NCBI RefSeq assembly: GCF_000156335.1
Contig: NZ_DS999213.1
Span: 211,481 to 269,556 of the forward strand
From: Roseobacter sp. GAI101
Lineage (GTDB): Bacteria > Pseudomonadota > Alphaproteobacteria > Rhodobacterales > Rhodobacteraceae
Direction of reading: 5' to 3'
Length of the DNA: 58,076 nucleotides
Part shown: positions 50,090 through 58,076 of the stretch, piece by piece
Layout: each line of letters opens with the position of its first letter
Numbering within the stretch: the stretch's first letter is position 1
Notes under the pieces: model-generated
Told to the model about the DNA's origin: nothing
The model's input: only the letters and a program-made list of their open reading frames with translations
Database searches by the model: none
Position numbers and translations under genes: made by a program

Positions 50090-50722
50090 TCTTGGGGTAA
50101 AGAGCTCCGGCAGGGCGTCGGCGGCTTCAATCAGATCAAGGCGCAGGGCAATATCCGTGCCTGTGGTCTCGCTCCATCCCTTCAGGATCCAGCTGCGGGC
50201 CTGATGGTGCAGGGAAACGGGGTGCAGGATGAGGCTGTGCAGCGTTTTGTCTGGCCTGTTGTAGACGATCTTCAGCTTTTGGCGCGCCCGGATCGCGGCG
50301 CGCAGGACGGGCAGGTGGCCCAGACCGCGGGCGGCGTTGGCAAAGGGGTGTTCGATATGTTGCCAATCGGTGGCCTGCCGCGCCCCCTCGAGCGGGAGGC
50401 TTTGGTCGATCTTGGACGCGAGGGTCGTGGCGGCTGATTTCAGATCGGGGTCGGTTGTTTCCAGCACGATGGCCAGCGCGAGCTGCAGTGCCTCGATCTC
50501 GGGGTCGGTCAAGGTGAGGGGCGGCAATGTCGTTGCCCGGTCAAGCCGGTAGCCCGCACCGCGCGTTCCTGTCACAGGCACGCCCGACGATTGTAAACGT
50601 CCGATATCGCGGTAAAGCGTGCGCAAGGAAACGTTCTGCGCGGCGGCGAGGTCTTCGGCGCGGTGCAGAGTGTGGTCGCCCAGGGTTGAGAGCAGGGCAA
50701 AAAGGCGGTCAGAGCGGCGCAT
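50084..50722 (-). CDS. YafY-type HTH/WYL transcriptional regulator
   Basis: 212 residues from the ATG at 50722 (MRRSDRLFALLSTLG); an ATG at 50737 adds five residues and cannot be excluded. The N-terminal winged HTH (RAEDLAAAQNVSLRTLYRDI, cited in parts) is of the HTH_11 type. The C-terminal KLKIVYNRPDKTLHSLILHP is WYL-like. Targets unknown; it converges on the Lin0512 genes and may control them or act elsewhere. Confidence 0.8.
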   Translation of the reverse strand: MRRSDRLFALLSTLGDHTLHRAEDLAAAQNVSLRTLYRDIGRLQSSGVPVTGTRGAGYRLDRATTLPPLTLTDPEIEALQLALAIVLETTDPDLKSAATTLASKIDQSLPLEGARQATDWQHIEHPFANAARGLGHLPVLRAAIRARQKLKIVYNRPDKTLHSLILHPVSLHHQARSWILKGWSETTGTDIALRLDLIEAADALPELFTPRL

Positions 50723-50930
50723 GGGCCTGTTTGGCATGGCCGCCGGAGAAAATCAACGCTCATGCCAAAAAGCTGTCAGGTGTTGGTGGGGCAGTAGAGC
50801 GGCAACAAGAAACTGGCCGTGGCGATGGGTTTTCGCGCGCTTTGCGCTTCAAGCTGATGCGGGGCGGGCGTAGAACGACTGGGAATGGGGCGCATGAATG
50901 GCGTCCGTGGTTTTGGATGTGGAGAAACTT

Positions 50931-51170
50931 ATGCTTAACAATATTGGCCTTCCCGGTCTTCTGCTAATCGCCGTCGTTGTGCTGGTCCTGTTCGGACGCG
51001 GCAAGATTTCCAGCCTGATGGGTGAAGTCGGCAAGGGCATCACCAGCTTTAAGAAGGGCATCAGCGAAGGCGAAGAAGATCAGAAGAACGCCGGCAAGGA
51101 TGATACGCCAGAGCTGTCGAACGACGCGGCTGCGGTGACAGACGTCAAGACCGACAAGGACCGGGTGTAA
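50931..51170 (+). CDS. tatA: Twin-arginine translocase subunit TatA
   Basis: 79 residues from the ATG at 50931 (GGAGAAACTT in front); an upstream start at 50898 is not used. One N-terminal span [20 protein letters not shown], then the [16 protein letters not shown] amphipathic helix and an acidic tail. With TatB and TatC it exports folded proteins bearing RR signal peptides. Confidence 0.94.
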   Translation: MLNNIGLPGLLLIAVVVLVLFGRGKISSLMGEVGKGITSFKKGISEGEEDQKNAGKDDTPELSNDAAAVTDVKTDKDRV

Positions 51171-51176
51171 CCGAAC

Positions 51177-51797
51177 ATGTTTGATCTGGGGTGGTCCGAG
51201 TTATTGATCATTGGCGTCGTCGCGTTGATCGTGGTGGGGCCGAAAGATCTGCCGATCTTGTTTCGCAAGGTGGGGCAGTTCGTGGGCAAGGCCAAGGGCA
51301 TGGCGCGCGAGTTTTCCAATGCGATGAACGATGCGGCGGATGACACGGGCATGCGCGAAATATCGTCCGGGCTGAACAAGTCGCTGAAGGCCGCGACAAA
51401 CCCGCTTGGCACCGCGATGGATGGTGTGAAATCTGCGACCAAGTCGCTGGCCGACATCAACCCCGACAGTGAGACAGGCAAACTGGCTGCGGAACGCGCC
51501 GAAAACGCGGCGAAGATGAAGGCCGTGCGCGATCGTAACATCGCCGAGCGCAAGGAGCGCGAAGCGGCCGAGGCGGTCAAGGCGGCCGATACCGGCACGG
51601 CTAAACCCGATGCGTCTGCGACGGAAAAGGCACCGGCAAAGAAGCCTGCCGAGCCCAAACCTGCTGTTGCCAAGAAGGCCCCCGCCAAGAAAGCTCCGGC
51701 CAAGACGCCAGCGGCGGCCAAATCTGCTGCGGCCAAGAAACCGGCAGTGAAAAAACCTGCGGCCAAAAAGCCGGCAGCAAAGAAAAGTGACACATGA
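51177..51797 (+). CDS. tatB: Twin-arginine translocase subunit TatB
   Basis: 206 residues. Span and hinge [26 protein letters not shown] (family-typical; only part quoted: [13 protein letters not shown] and VGPKDLP), then an amphipathic helix [20 protein letters not shown]. From residue ~142 the tail is a Lys/Ala/Pro repeat (PAKK, PAAKK units), longer than in E. coli TatB (171 residues). It overlaps tatC by 4 bp. Confidence 0.93.
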   Translation: MFDLGWSELLIIGVVALIVVGPKDLPILFRKVGQFVGKAKGMAREFSNAMNDAADDTGMREISSGLNKSLKAATNPLGTAMDGVKSATKSLADINPDSETGKLAAERAENAAKMKAVRDRNIAERKEREAAEAVKAADTGTAKPDASATEKAPAKKPAEPKPAVAKKAPAKKAPAKTPAAAKSAAAKKPAVKKPAAKKPAAKKSDT

Positions 51798-52669
51798 GCA
51801 CCAGTGACGAGATAGACGACAGCGCCGCCCCGCTGATCGAGCATTTGGCAGAGCTGCGCACGCGGCTGATCCATTCCGTGATTGCGTTCATCATCGGCAT
51901 GGTGATCTGCTTTACGGTCTGGAACCCGATCTTCAACTTTCTGACCCATCCGCTGTGTTCGGCCATGGCCGAGCGGGGGCAAGAGGATTGCGGACTGATC
52001 CTTATCAAGCTGCAAGAAGGTTTCTTCGTTGCGATCTCGATCTCGCTTTTGGGCGGGTTGGTGTTGGGTTTTCCCTACATCAGCTACCAGCTGTGGCGGT
52101 TCGTTGCTCCGGGGTTGTACAAGAACGAAAAGGGCGCGTTTCTGCCGTTCCTGATTTCCAGCCCGCTGATGTTTTTCCTGGGCGCTTCGTTTGCTTTTTA
52201 TGTGGTCACGCCCCTTGCCTTTGACTTCTTCCTTGGCTTCCAGCAGGCGGGCACGCTTGTGGGCGACGGGGACGGGGCGAACGGGATCGCCGCCATCGCC
52301 TTTCAGGGGTCTGCGCAGGAGTATCTGAGCCTGACGATCAAGTTCATCGTCGCTTTCGGGCTGTGTTTCCAGCTTCCTGTCTTGCTGACGTTGATGGGCA
52401 AGGCCGGACTGGTCAGTTCCGAAGGCCTTGGCAACGTGCGTAAATATGCTGTCGTGGGTATTCTGATTCTTGCCGCCCTGGTGACGCCGCCCGATGTGAT
52501 TACGCAGGTGATCCTGTTCGTGGTGGTCTACGGGCTATACGAGATTTCGATATTTCTGGTCCGCCGCGTAGAACGCAAACGTGAGGCACAGCTGCGCGAA
52601 GACGGATATTACGACGACGAGGATGAAGATCCGATGATGGCGGAATTCGACGAGGACGACCTCAAGTGA
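51794..52669 (+). CDS. tatC: Twin-arginine translocase subunit TatC
   Basis: 291 residues, six spans. N-terminal [16 protein letters not shown] carries the conserved Glu of the signal-peptide site; [18 protein letters not shown] and the C-terminal [19 protein letters not shown] are typical. Overlaps the DUF815 gene by GTGA. Confidence 0.97.
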   Translation: MSTSDEIDDSAAPLIEHLAELRTRLIHSVIAFIIGMVICFTVWNPIFNFLTHPLCSAMAERGQEDCGLILIKLQEGFFVAISISLLGGLVLGFPYISYQLWRFVAPGLYKNEKGAFLPFLISSPLMFFLGASFAFYVVTPLAFDFFLGFQQAGTLVGDGDGANGIAAIAFQGSAQEYLSLTIKFIVAFGLCFQLPVLLTLMGKAGLVSSEGLGNVRKYAVVGILILAALVTPPDVITQVILFVVVYGLYEISIFLVRRVERKREAQLREDGYYDDEDEDPMMAEFDEDDLK

Positions 52670-53505
52670 TCGACGACCCCATGGACCGCATCGCAGCGGC
52701 GCTCGAGAGAATATCTCCTCCGCCGCTGCAAGCCCCTGACTTTGACGCCGCCGGGGCTTTCGTCTGGCACACCGGGCCCGACCATCTGGCACCCGTGCAT
52801 AAGGTCAGCAAGGTTGATCTGGAATTGCTGATAGGGGTGGACCGCGCCCGCGATACGTTGCTGGCCAATACCACGCAATTTGCGGCGGGCCTGCCTGCGA
52901 ACAACGCGCTGCTTTGGGGTGCGCGGGGGATGGGAAAATCTAGCCTTGTCAAAGCGATACATGCCCATGTTCATGCGTCGCATGAGAATTTGCGGATTGT
53001 CGAATTGCAGCGCGAAGACCTGCCATCGGTCGGGCGTTTGCTGGGCCTGTTACGCGATGCGCCGCAGCGGTTCATCCTGTTTTGCGACGACCTGAGCTTT
53101 GGCCATGATGATGCGCATTACAAGTCGCTCAAGGCGGTGCTGGACGGCGGAATCGAGGGGCGGCCTGACAATGTCGTTCTGTATGCCACATCAAACCGCC
53201 GTCATCTGATGCCCCGCGACATGATCGAAAATGAACGCGGATCGGCGATCAATCCTGCCGAAGCGGTCGAGGAGAAAGTGTCGCTGTCCGACCGGTTCGG
53301 CCTGTGGCTGGGCTTTCACCCCTGCGACCAGCAGCAATACCTCGAGATGATCCGGGGCTATTGCGATGCCCACGGTGTCAGCATTGACGACCATACCCTG
53401 CACGCCGAGGCGATCGAATGGCAAGCCACGCGCGGTTCCCGGTCGGGGCGCGTGGCATGGCAGTATTTCGTTGATCTGGCAGGACGCCAAGGCGTCACGC
53501 TGTAA
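52666..53505 (+). CDS. DUF815-family P-loop ATPase
   Basis: 279 residues, GTG start in the tatC stop. Walker A GARGMGKS (85-92), Walker [27 protein letters not shown] and [14 protein letters not shown] (sensor 1 Asn) follow the AAA-like DUF815 pattern, as in E. coli-absent but alphaproteobacterial-wide ATPases. No membrane part. A role for it in Tat export is not known; it is simply co-translated. Confidence 0.85.
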   Translation: MIDDPMDRIAAALERISPPPLQAPDFDAAGAFVWHTGPDHLAPVHKVSKVDLELLIGVDRARDTLLANTTQFAAGLPANNALLWGARGMGKSSLVKAIHAHVHASHENLRIVELQREDLPSVGRLLGLLRDAPQRFILFCDDLSFGHDDAHYKSLKAVLDGGIEGRPDNVVLYATSNRRHLMPRDMIENERGSAINPAEAVEEKVSLSDRFGLWLGFHPCDQQQYLEMIRGYCDAHGVSIDDHTLHAEAIEWQATRGSRSGRVAWQYFVDLAGRQGVTL

Positions 53506-53534
53506 TCCGGACCTGGCTTGTTTCAGGCCCGGAT
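53505..53534. terminator. Terminator-like hairpin between convergent genes
   Basis: ATCCGG-A-CCTG / CAGG-C-CCGGAT: ten pairs with one internal mismatch and an 8-base loop. No T run on either side. It lies between the DUF815 gene and the converging LytM gene. Confidence 0.4.
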
Positions 53535-53549
53535 CACATCAGTCGGCTA

Positions 53550-54788
53550 TCAATTGAGGTAGGGTGTGGGATCGACGCTGTCGAACCCGTTGCGTACTTC
53601 GAAATGCACGAATGAATCGTCGCCGCCGCGCAACTTGGCGATGGATGCGCCCTTGGCCACGCTGTCGCCCTTGGCCACGCTCACGTTGCTGACGTTGGCA
53701 TAGACCGTCAGCAGGTTGTCAGGGTGACGGATCACGACGATCGGGATGCCATCGGCGCTTTTGGTGATTGCCGCGACCGTGCCGCTGTCCGCCGCTTTGA
53801 CGGCGGCCCCTGGTGTGCCCTTGATGTTGATGCCTTCGTTTTTGCCCTTGGAGTAGGCACGAATGATGCTGCCCTGCACAGGCGGCGTCATGCGGCCGTT
53901 GGACGTCGGCTTGGTTGTCTTGCCGACATCGGCCACGGGTTTGGCAGGAACAGGTGTCGCGGCCGTTTTGGCCGGCGCGGGTGTCGTGTCAACCGGCGGC
54001 AGCGGCTTGGCGGCACTGGGCGGTGTAGGTGTTGGCGATCCGGCACCGGGCAACGTGGCTGTCTGGGGTACGGGGGCCGTGCGCGCCGGAGCGGCCTGTT
54101 GCGGTACGGGGATCAGCAGGTACTGCCCTTCGCGGATCGAGAAATCAGCCCCCAGCCCATTCCATTCGGCCAGCGTCGCCACGGGCACCGAATAAAGCCG
54201 CGCGATGGTAAAGGCGGTTTCGCCCCGCTCGACCCGGTGGCGGATCGGTTCGCGGCCGGTTTGCTTTTGCGGATTTGGTCGCGTCGCTGTCTGGGCAGAG
54301 GGCAACGCGCTGGTCTGGACGCCCGGCGTCTGGGGCGCACGGTTGATGGCGTTGCCTGCCATGGACTGGATATCGACCGCTGCAGTGGTGATAGGCCCGG
54401 TACCAGAGGCCCCCGTAGCCGGCGACGGTTCTGCCACGCGGGTGGGCAGTGCGATGATTTCATCCTTGCGCAGGGGGACGGTCGGGTCGATGCCGTTATA
54501 ACGGGCGAGGCTCGCCACATCGGTGCCGACGCGGTTGGCGACATCTGTCAGCGTGTCGCCACGGCGCGCAACGGCGACCTGATAATTGGGATACGAGATT
54601 ACACCGCGATTGTCCGGCAGGGGCCGGTTGGCAAGCGCGCTTGTCGCGGCATCGGCGGTAGAGAACCCGTCGCCGAACCCGCCGCGCATGTCTAGATCAA
54701 GGGGAGTGTCGCAGGCCGCCAATAAGACTGCGCTGCCGCCTGCCAGAACCGTCAATCTGAAGGTCCTCAGTGCCGCTGTGTGGATCAT
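53550..54788 (-). CDS. NlpD-like LytM lipoprotein with degenerate active site
   Basis: 412 residues. Lipobox LLAAC with lipidated Cys26. Two LysM repeats (about 68-114 and 183-226) bind peptidoglycan. A Pro/Thr/Ala-rich linker leads to an M23/LytM domain (~300-412). The zinc-binding His and Asp (usually H-x-x-x-D) are replaced: the segment reads KNEGINIKGTPG; YANVSNV replaces the usual Y-x-H; only VHFEVR remains. This is the pattern of NlpD/EnvC amidase activators, which are not enzymes themselves. It follows pcm and surE, an order seen in many proteobacteria. Confidence 0.88.
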   Translation of the reverse strand: MIHTAALRTFRLTVLAGGSAVLLAACDTPLDLDMRGGFGDGFSTADAATSALANRPLPDNRGVISYPNYQVAVARRGDTLTDVANRVGTDVASLARYNGIDPTVPLRKDEIIALPTRVAEPSPATGASGTGPITTAAVDIQSMAGNAINRAPQTPGVQTSALPSAQTATRPNPQKQTGREPIRHRVERGETAFTIARLYSVPVATLAEWNGLGADFSIREGQYLLIPVPQQAAPARTAPVPQTATLPGAGSPTPTPPSAAKPLPPVDTTPAPAKTAATPVPAKPVADVGKTTKPTSNGRMTPPVQGSIIRAYSKGKNEGINIKGTPGAAVKAADSGTVAAITKSADGIPIVVIRHPDNLLTVYANVSNVSVAKGDSVAKGASIAKLRGGDDSFVHFEVRNGFDSVDPTPYLN

Positions 54789-54866
54789 CTGCTTGTCCTC
54801 GTTTTCGGTGCCGCTTTTGGTATCGGGTCTCCGTTCCGTCCGGAGTTCCCATAAGCCTTACAGCAT

Positions 54867-55526
54867 TTAGCTGTCTTTGCCCAACCCTTCAAGCAAGGGA
54901 ACAAACCGGACCTTGCGCAGTTCGTCATATTCCAGGCCGGTTTCGGTCTTTCGCACCCTGATCAGGTGTTGCACGGCGTCGGATTGGCCAACCGGCACCA
55001 CCATGATGCCGCCGACCTTGAGCTGGGCCAGCAGGGGGCCGGGCGGATCTTCGGCGGCGGCAGTCACGATGATGCGATCAAACGGGGCCTGTTCGGGCAG
55101 GCCAAAGCTGCCGTCGGCCGTGATCGCGGTGATGTTGGTCAGGTCAAGCGCATCGAAAATCTCGCGGGCTTCCTGCACAAGGCGGCGGTGCCGGTCGATG
55201 GTGTAGACCCTGCGCGCCAGCTTGCTCAGGATCGCGGCCTGATAGCCGGACCCGGTACCGACCTCGAGAACCTTGTCGCGCGATGTAACCTCTAGCGCCT
55301 GTGTCATAAGGGCGACGACAGAAGGCTGGCTGATGGTCTGGCCACAGGCAATCGGCAGGGGCATGTCTTCGTAGGCGCGCGCGGCAAAGAGGCCCCGAAT
55401 GAAGGGGCCCCTGTCGATCTGTTCCATCGCGTTGAGAATACGGCTTTCGGTTACGCCCTTCGAGCGTAGCGCATAGAGAAACTGCATCTTGCGTTCAGCG
55501 TCCGTGATGTCTTCTTCATCGTTCAT
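54867..55526 (-). CDS. pcm: Protein-L-isoaspartate O-methyltransferase
   Basis: 219 residues, overlapping surE by 4 bp. SAM-binding motif [14 protein letters not shown], then [22 protein letters not shown] (part: [13 protein letters not shown]) and the [17 protein letters not shown] substrate block. It repairs isoaspartyl residues in aged proteins. Confidence 0.94.
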   Translation of the reverse strand: MNDEEDITDAERKMQFLYALRSKGVTESRILNAMEQIDRGPFIRGLFAARAYEDMPLPIACGQTISQPSVVALMTQALEVTSRDKVLEVGTGSGYQAAILSKLARRVYTIDRHRRLVQEAREIFDALDLTNITAITADGSFGLPEQAPFDRIIVTAAAEDPPGPLLAQLKVGGIMVVPVGQSDAVQHLIRVRKTETGLEYDELRKVRFVPLLEGLGKDS

Positions 55527-56308
55527 GTATTGATGGCTTCAAGCGCCGCAAAGCTGTCATGTGCGGTGAAATCCGCCCGCATCGGCGTCACGGAGATGTA
55601 GCCGTCAAGGTTCAGGGCGGCGTCGGTGCCGGGGGGCGTCGGGATCTGCTGGTCCGCGCCCTGTATCCACAAGAACCGACGCCCGGCGGGCGAGACATGC
55701 GGTGTGGTGGAGAAACTGGTATCGGTGCGAATGCCCTGAGGGGCCAGACGGATGCCTTTTACGTCCGAAGCGGCGGTCGGGGGGAAATTCACGTTGTAAA
55801 ACAGGCGGTAGCCGTTCGTATGTGCCGGTGTGGCGTCCAGAATGCGGCGGATCACGTCTGTCCCATGCTCGGCGGCGGCTTCGAACGCGTCATCAAGCGC
55901 GCGGTTGGCGGGGCCGAAATACTGGGACATGGCAATGGCGGGAATGCCCTGAAGAGCGGCTTCCATGGCACCGCCGATGGTACCGGAATACATGGCATTT
56001 TCGGCGGCGTTATTGCCACGGTTGACCCCGGATAGGACCAGATCGGGGGGCGTGTCCTTCATGGAATCGTGCAAGGCGGCCAGAACGCAATCAGCCGGGC
56101 TGCCTTCGACGGAAAACTGGTGCTTGCCGATCCGTTCGACCATCATCGGCCGGGTGTAGCTGATGCAATGGGCAACGCCGGATTGTTCATAGGCGGGGGC
56201 CACGGTCCAGACCTCGCCATCGGGACCCGCGAGGTCGGTTGCAATCGCATGGAGTGTCTTTAGGCCGGGTGCGTGAATGCCGTCATCGTTGGTAATCAGA
56301 ATGCGCAT
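55523..56308 (-). CDS. surE: 5'/3'-nucleotidase SurE
   Basis: 261 residues after AGAGGATAGT. Metal-binding [13 protein letters not shown] (Asp8, Asp9) and [20 protein letters not shown] are the SurE signature; [13 protein letters not shown] is present. It dephosphorylates nucleoside monophosphates and short RNA or polyphosphate. First gene of the surE-pcm-lytM set. Confidence 0.95.
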   Translation of the reverse strand: MRILITNDDGIHAPGLKTLHAIATDLAGPDGEVWTVAPAYEQSGVAHCISYTRPMMVERIGKHQFSVEGSPADCVLAALHDSMKDTPPDLVLSGVNRGNNAAENAMYSGTIGGAMEAALQGIPAIAMSQYFGPANRALDDAFEAAAEHGTDVIRRILDATPAHTNGYRLFYNVNFPPTAASDVKGIRLAPQGIRTDTSFSTTPHVSPAGRRFLWIQGADQQIPTPPGTDAALNLDGYISVTPMRADFTAHDSFAALEAINT

Positions 56309-56361
56309 ACTATCCTCTTTTCGCCTTGATAAGCGACGGATGTAGGCGCGGCAAGGTGGGA

Positions 56362-56394
56362 GCCTTCGGCGAGGATATTTTTAAGCCAGAGAAG
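56362..56394 (+). repeat. Dispersed repeat overlapping the end of a minus-strand SDR gene
   Basis: 33 bp, 30/33 identical to 36414-36446. Head GCCTTCGGCGAGG, tail TTTTTAAGCCAGAGAAG. The last codons and the TAA stop (56381-56383) of the minus-strand SDR gene lie inside the tail. Confidence 0.8.
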
Positions 56395-57031
56395 CGGAAA
56401 GTGATGCGATAATCTTGTCTGCCTGAGACTGGGGGCTGTGCAAGGCCGCGCGGTCTTCGCCGGGATGAAAGCGTGCGCGGGTGGCCGTGGGCATGGGGGC
56501 AGGGGTCACGATATGGACCTTGGGGCCGATCTGGGCTGTTTCGGCCTGCCAGCTGCGCGCAAGGGCGATTTGAGCGGCCTTTGTGGCCCCGTAGCTGCCG
56601 AAGAATTTGGTCGCGATCACCGGGTCGTCGAAAAACACGGCCTGTCCCGCTTGGCCCAGCAGCGGCGAGACATAGGTGATCAGCGTCGAGGTGGCCGTGA
56701 TGTTGGCAGCGACGGATTTTGCCATATCCTTGGCGTCGATGTGATCTGTCGGGGTAAGCGGGGCGGCGTGGACCGCCGTGTGCAACCACAGGTCAAGGCT
56801 GCCCCAGCGATCGAAGATGCCGCGGCACAGCGTTGCCATCGCCGCGTCGTTCGTGATGTCCATCGGAGCAAGGGTGGCACTGCCGCCGCGCGCCTGGATG
56901 CGGTCGTCAAGTTCTTCCAGTGCGCCGGTTGTCTTGGCCACCGCGATGATGTGATGGCTGTCGCAAAGCGCTTCGGCAAGGGCGGCACCAAGGCCGCGGG
57001 ACGCGCCGGTGATGAGGGCTGTTTTTGTCAT
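56381..57031 (-). CDS. Short-chain dehydrogenase/reductase family protein
   Basis: 216 residues. Nucleotide motif TGASRGLGAALAEAL, and the Tyr-x3-Lys YGATKAAQIA is intact; the usual catalytic Ser region reads AVFFDDPVIAT, so the serine is replaced by Asp. The shortened size and the HTAVHAAPLT segment in place of NNAG suggest an atypical or non-catalytic member. Its end is defined by a repeat element. Substrate unknown. Confidence 0.75.
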   Translation of the reverse strand: MTKTALITGASRGLGAALAEALCDSHHIIAVAKTTGALEELDDRIQARGGSATLAPMDITNDAAMATLCRGIFDRWGSLDLWLHTAVHAAPLTPTDHIDAKDMAKSVAANITATSTLITYVSPLLGQAGQAVFFDDPVIATKFFGSYGATKAAQIALARSWQAETAQIGPKVHIVTPAPMPTATRARFHPGEDRAALHSPQSQADKIIASLSASLA

Positions 57032-57071
57032 AGGTCGCGCTTTGCCTTAGCGGGGGCGGCCCGTCAAGGGG

Positions 57072-57338
57072 TTAGCCCTTTGGCAGTTTCAGCGTTATGG
57101 CGCGGCCCCTGCTTGCAAGAACCAGGCTGTCGTTGCCGATCGCGGCGACGATGCCGTCGGGGATGGTGTCGTTCAGGCGGACGCGGTGGATCGCGCCATG
57201 CTTGTCGCGGATCAACGCACCGGGGTTGGTCAGGCTGCCGAAGGTGCCAAGCAGGGTAAGTTTCGGCAAAGCGGCTTGCTGGGTTGCCAGATTCACGACT
57301 TTGGCCGGGGTTGGTGTGCCGTCAGTGGTAGTGGTCAT
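57072..57338 (-). CDS. Small PilP/GspC-like protein
   Basis: 88 residues from the ATG at 57338, preceded by AAGAGG; the long frame further upstream is not real. The last ~60 residues (LLGTFGSLTNPGALIRDKHG, then VRLNDTIPDGIVAAIGND, SLVLASRGRAITLKLPKG) resemble the homology region of PilP and GspC, periplasmic parts of pilus or type II secretion machines. No signal peptide is visible, so cytosolic or truncated forms are possible. Family link is inferred. Confidence 0.6.
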   Translation of the reverse strand: MTTTTDGTPTPAKVVNLATQQAALPKLTLLGTFGSLTNPGALIRDKHGAIHRVRLNDTIPDGIVAAIGNDSLVLASRGRAITLKLPKG

Positions 57339-57476
57339 GTGTGCCTCTTTTCGCCGGACCGGGTTGGCCGGGCTTGCTGCGCGTGGGCTAGCAAAGGCCG
57401 CGGGGGCGGAAAAGGTGACTATGGTGCGGCTGGCAAAGACTGGCTTAGGGATCGGCAGGGGTTTGCCTGTGCTTGA

Positions 57477-57872
57477 TCGAAGAAGGGCGGCATCTTGCTG
57501 GATGCACCCTGTTCGGCCACGGGTACGATCCGCCGCCACCCCGATTTGCCCCATGCCAAAGACGGGTCCGAATTCGGCGAGTTGATCGAGCTGCAAGCCG
57601 AGTTGATCGACCATGCGTGGTCGCTGCTGAACCCTGGTGGGCGTTTGGTTTTCTGTACCTGTTCGCTGCTGCCCGACGAAGGCGAAGTGCAGGTGGACGA
57701 AGCCCTCGAGCGTCATTCGGACATGAGCGTCGATCAAAGCGCCCTGAGCGTTCCCGGCATTGATCCTTCTTGGATATCCTCTGAAGGAGGGCTGCGGCTG
57801 CGTCCTGATTACTGGGCAGATCTAGGCGGGATGGACGGTTTTTACATCGCTTGCTTGCGCAAGGCGGACTAG
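57477..57872 (+). pseudogene. rsmB: C-terminal remnant of 16S rRNA cytosine-5 methyltransferase RsmB
   Basis: About 130 residues in frame, after an in-frame TGA at 57474. It begins KKGGILLDAPCSATGTIRRH (motif IV) and has VFCTCSLLPDEGEVQ (motif VI, nucleophile Cys) and the terminal GGMDGFYIACLRK, all intact. The NusB-like RNA-binding part and the SAM-binding motif I of a ~420-residue RsmB are absent: upstream lies a different gene on the other strand, starting at 57338. It is a truncated, probably inactive copy unless the missing part was lost in assembly. Confidence 0.75.
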
Positions 57873-57958
57873 GCTGCCGCGCCTGAGCGCTGATGATCGT
57901 CAGCGTCCTGACCCCTTTGATGCCAAAATGCGGTGACTCAGCGCACAACCAGCGCTAT

Positions 57959-57981
57959 GCTCTGGCAAACGCCACCAGAGC
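57959..57981. other. Seven-pair hairpin before the right-edge gene
   Basis: GCTCTGG / CCAGAGC with a 9-base loop, 15 bp before the next start codon. No T run follows. An additional CGCTGA/TCAGCG hairpin lies just after the rsmB remnant. Confidence 0.35.
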
Positions 57982-57996
57982 GTACAGAGGCACCGA

Positions 57997-58076
57997 ATGT
58001 TCAGCTCCCGATTTCACGCGCGTAAATCGCGCTTCCTTAACCATTGGCATGCCCGCGCCGCGACACGGACGCGGAC
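57997..58076 (+). CDS. N-terminus of a gene cut by the right edge
   Basis: 26 codons are visible from the ATG at 57997 (AGAGG 6 bases upstream): MFSSRFHARKSRFLNHWHAR and onward, rich in basic residues. In related genomes a heparinase II/III family gene follows rsmB and begins with a similar basic stretch ending W-H-x-R; that is the best guess, from context and memory. Confidence 0.4.
   Translation, partial: MFSSRFHARKSRFLNHWHARAATRTR

Noticed and set aside
57072..57737. A 221-codon minus-strand frame including the PilP-like protein
   Set aside because: Only the last 88 codons have a good start, ribosome binding site and family pattern; the rest is antisense to the rsmB remnant.

Overview
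The window looks like a chromosomal segment of a Roseobacter-group alphaproteobacterium (order Rhodobacterales). Pointers are the high GC content, a complete nuoA-N operon interrupted by accessory reading frames, the order nuoN-birA-coaX-rnj, the small Rhodobacterales-type families DUF5333 and DUF5337, and a short GC-rich/AT-rich intergenic repeat. I cannot name the genus. It is mostly ordinary core genome. I found no tRNA, rRNA, CRISPR array, phage or insertion sequence, and no gene-free stretch longer than 300 bases.

Layout. (1) 1-4345, minus: glmU-glmS (UDP-GlcNAc synthesis), then a pyridoxamine-oxidase-fold protein and an AlkD-type repair protein cut by the left edge. (2) 4464-6330, plus: gph and a DegT-family aminotransferase, ending against a minus-strand stress-type flavin protein. 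(3) 7001-16533, plus: a tightly coupled leucine/isovalerate catabolic operon (ivd, acyl-CoA synthetase, mccB, mccA, hmgL, enoyl-CoA hydratase) that also carries a periplasmic LprI-like protein, an ASCH protein and a GST. A perfect palindrome sits over its predicted transcription start. (4) 16573-17472: a sugar-nucleotide-epimerase-like SDR. (5) 17643-36385: respiratory complex I, all fourteen nuo genes, with eight extra frames between them: a 57-residue membrane protein, a membrane protein sharing a helix-hairpin-helix tail with NuoE, DUF5337, MAPEG, two lipoproteins that may be related, DUF5333 and a carboxymuconolactone-decarboxylase-fold protein. birA, coaX and rnj follow.

(6) 39813-44158, minus: DEAD-box helicase, glycosyltransferase, prfC. 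(7) 44289-50722: a mixed region with an NTF2-like protein, a Hint-domain protein, an SDR lacking its catalytic Tyr/Lys, a sodium:solute symporter, and an orphan ABC ATPase followed by two tandem Lin0512-family genes and a WYL-type regulator. (8) 50931-53505, plus: tatABC and a DUF815 ATPase. (9) 53550-57338, minus: an NlpD-like LytM protein with a degenerate active site, pcm, surE, an SDR and a small PilP/GspC-like protein. (10) Right edge: only the C-terminal third of rsmB remains, followed by the start of another gene.

The most interesting signals are the complex I accessory set (especially the duplicated helix-hairpin-helix tails and the paired lipoproteins), a dispersed repeat of about 33 bp whose copies lie inside or at the ends of genes (one encodes part of the BirA N-terminus), the ABC ATPase/Lin0512 pair cassette, the hairpin over the helicase start, and the truncated rsmB.
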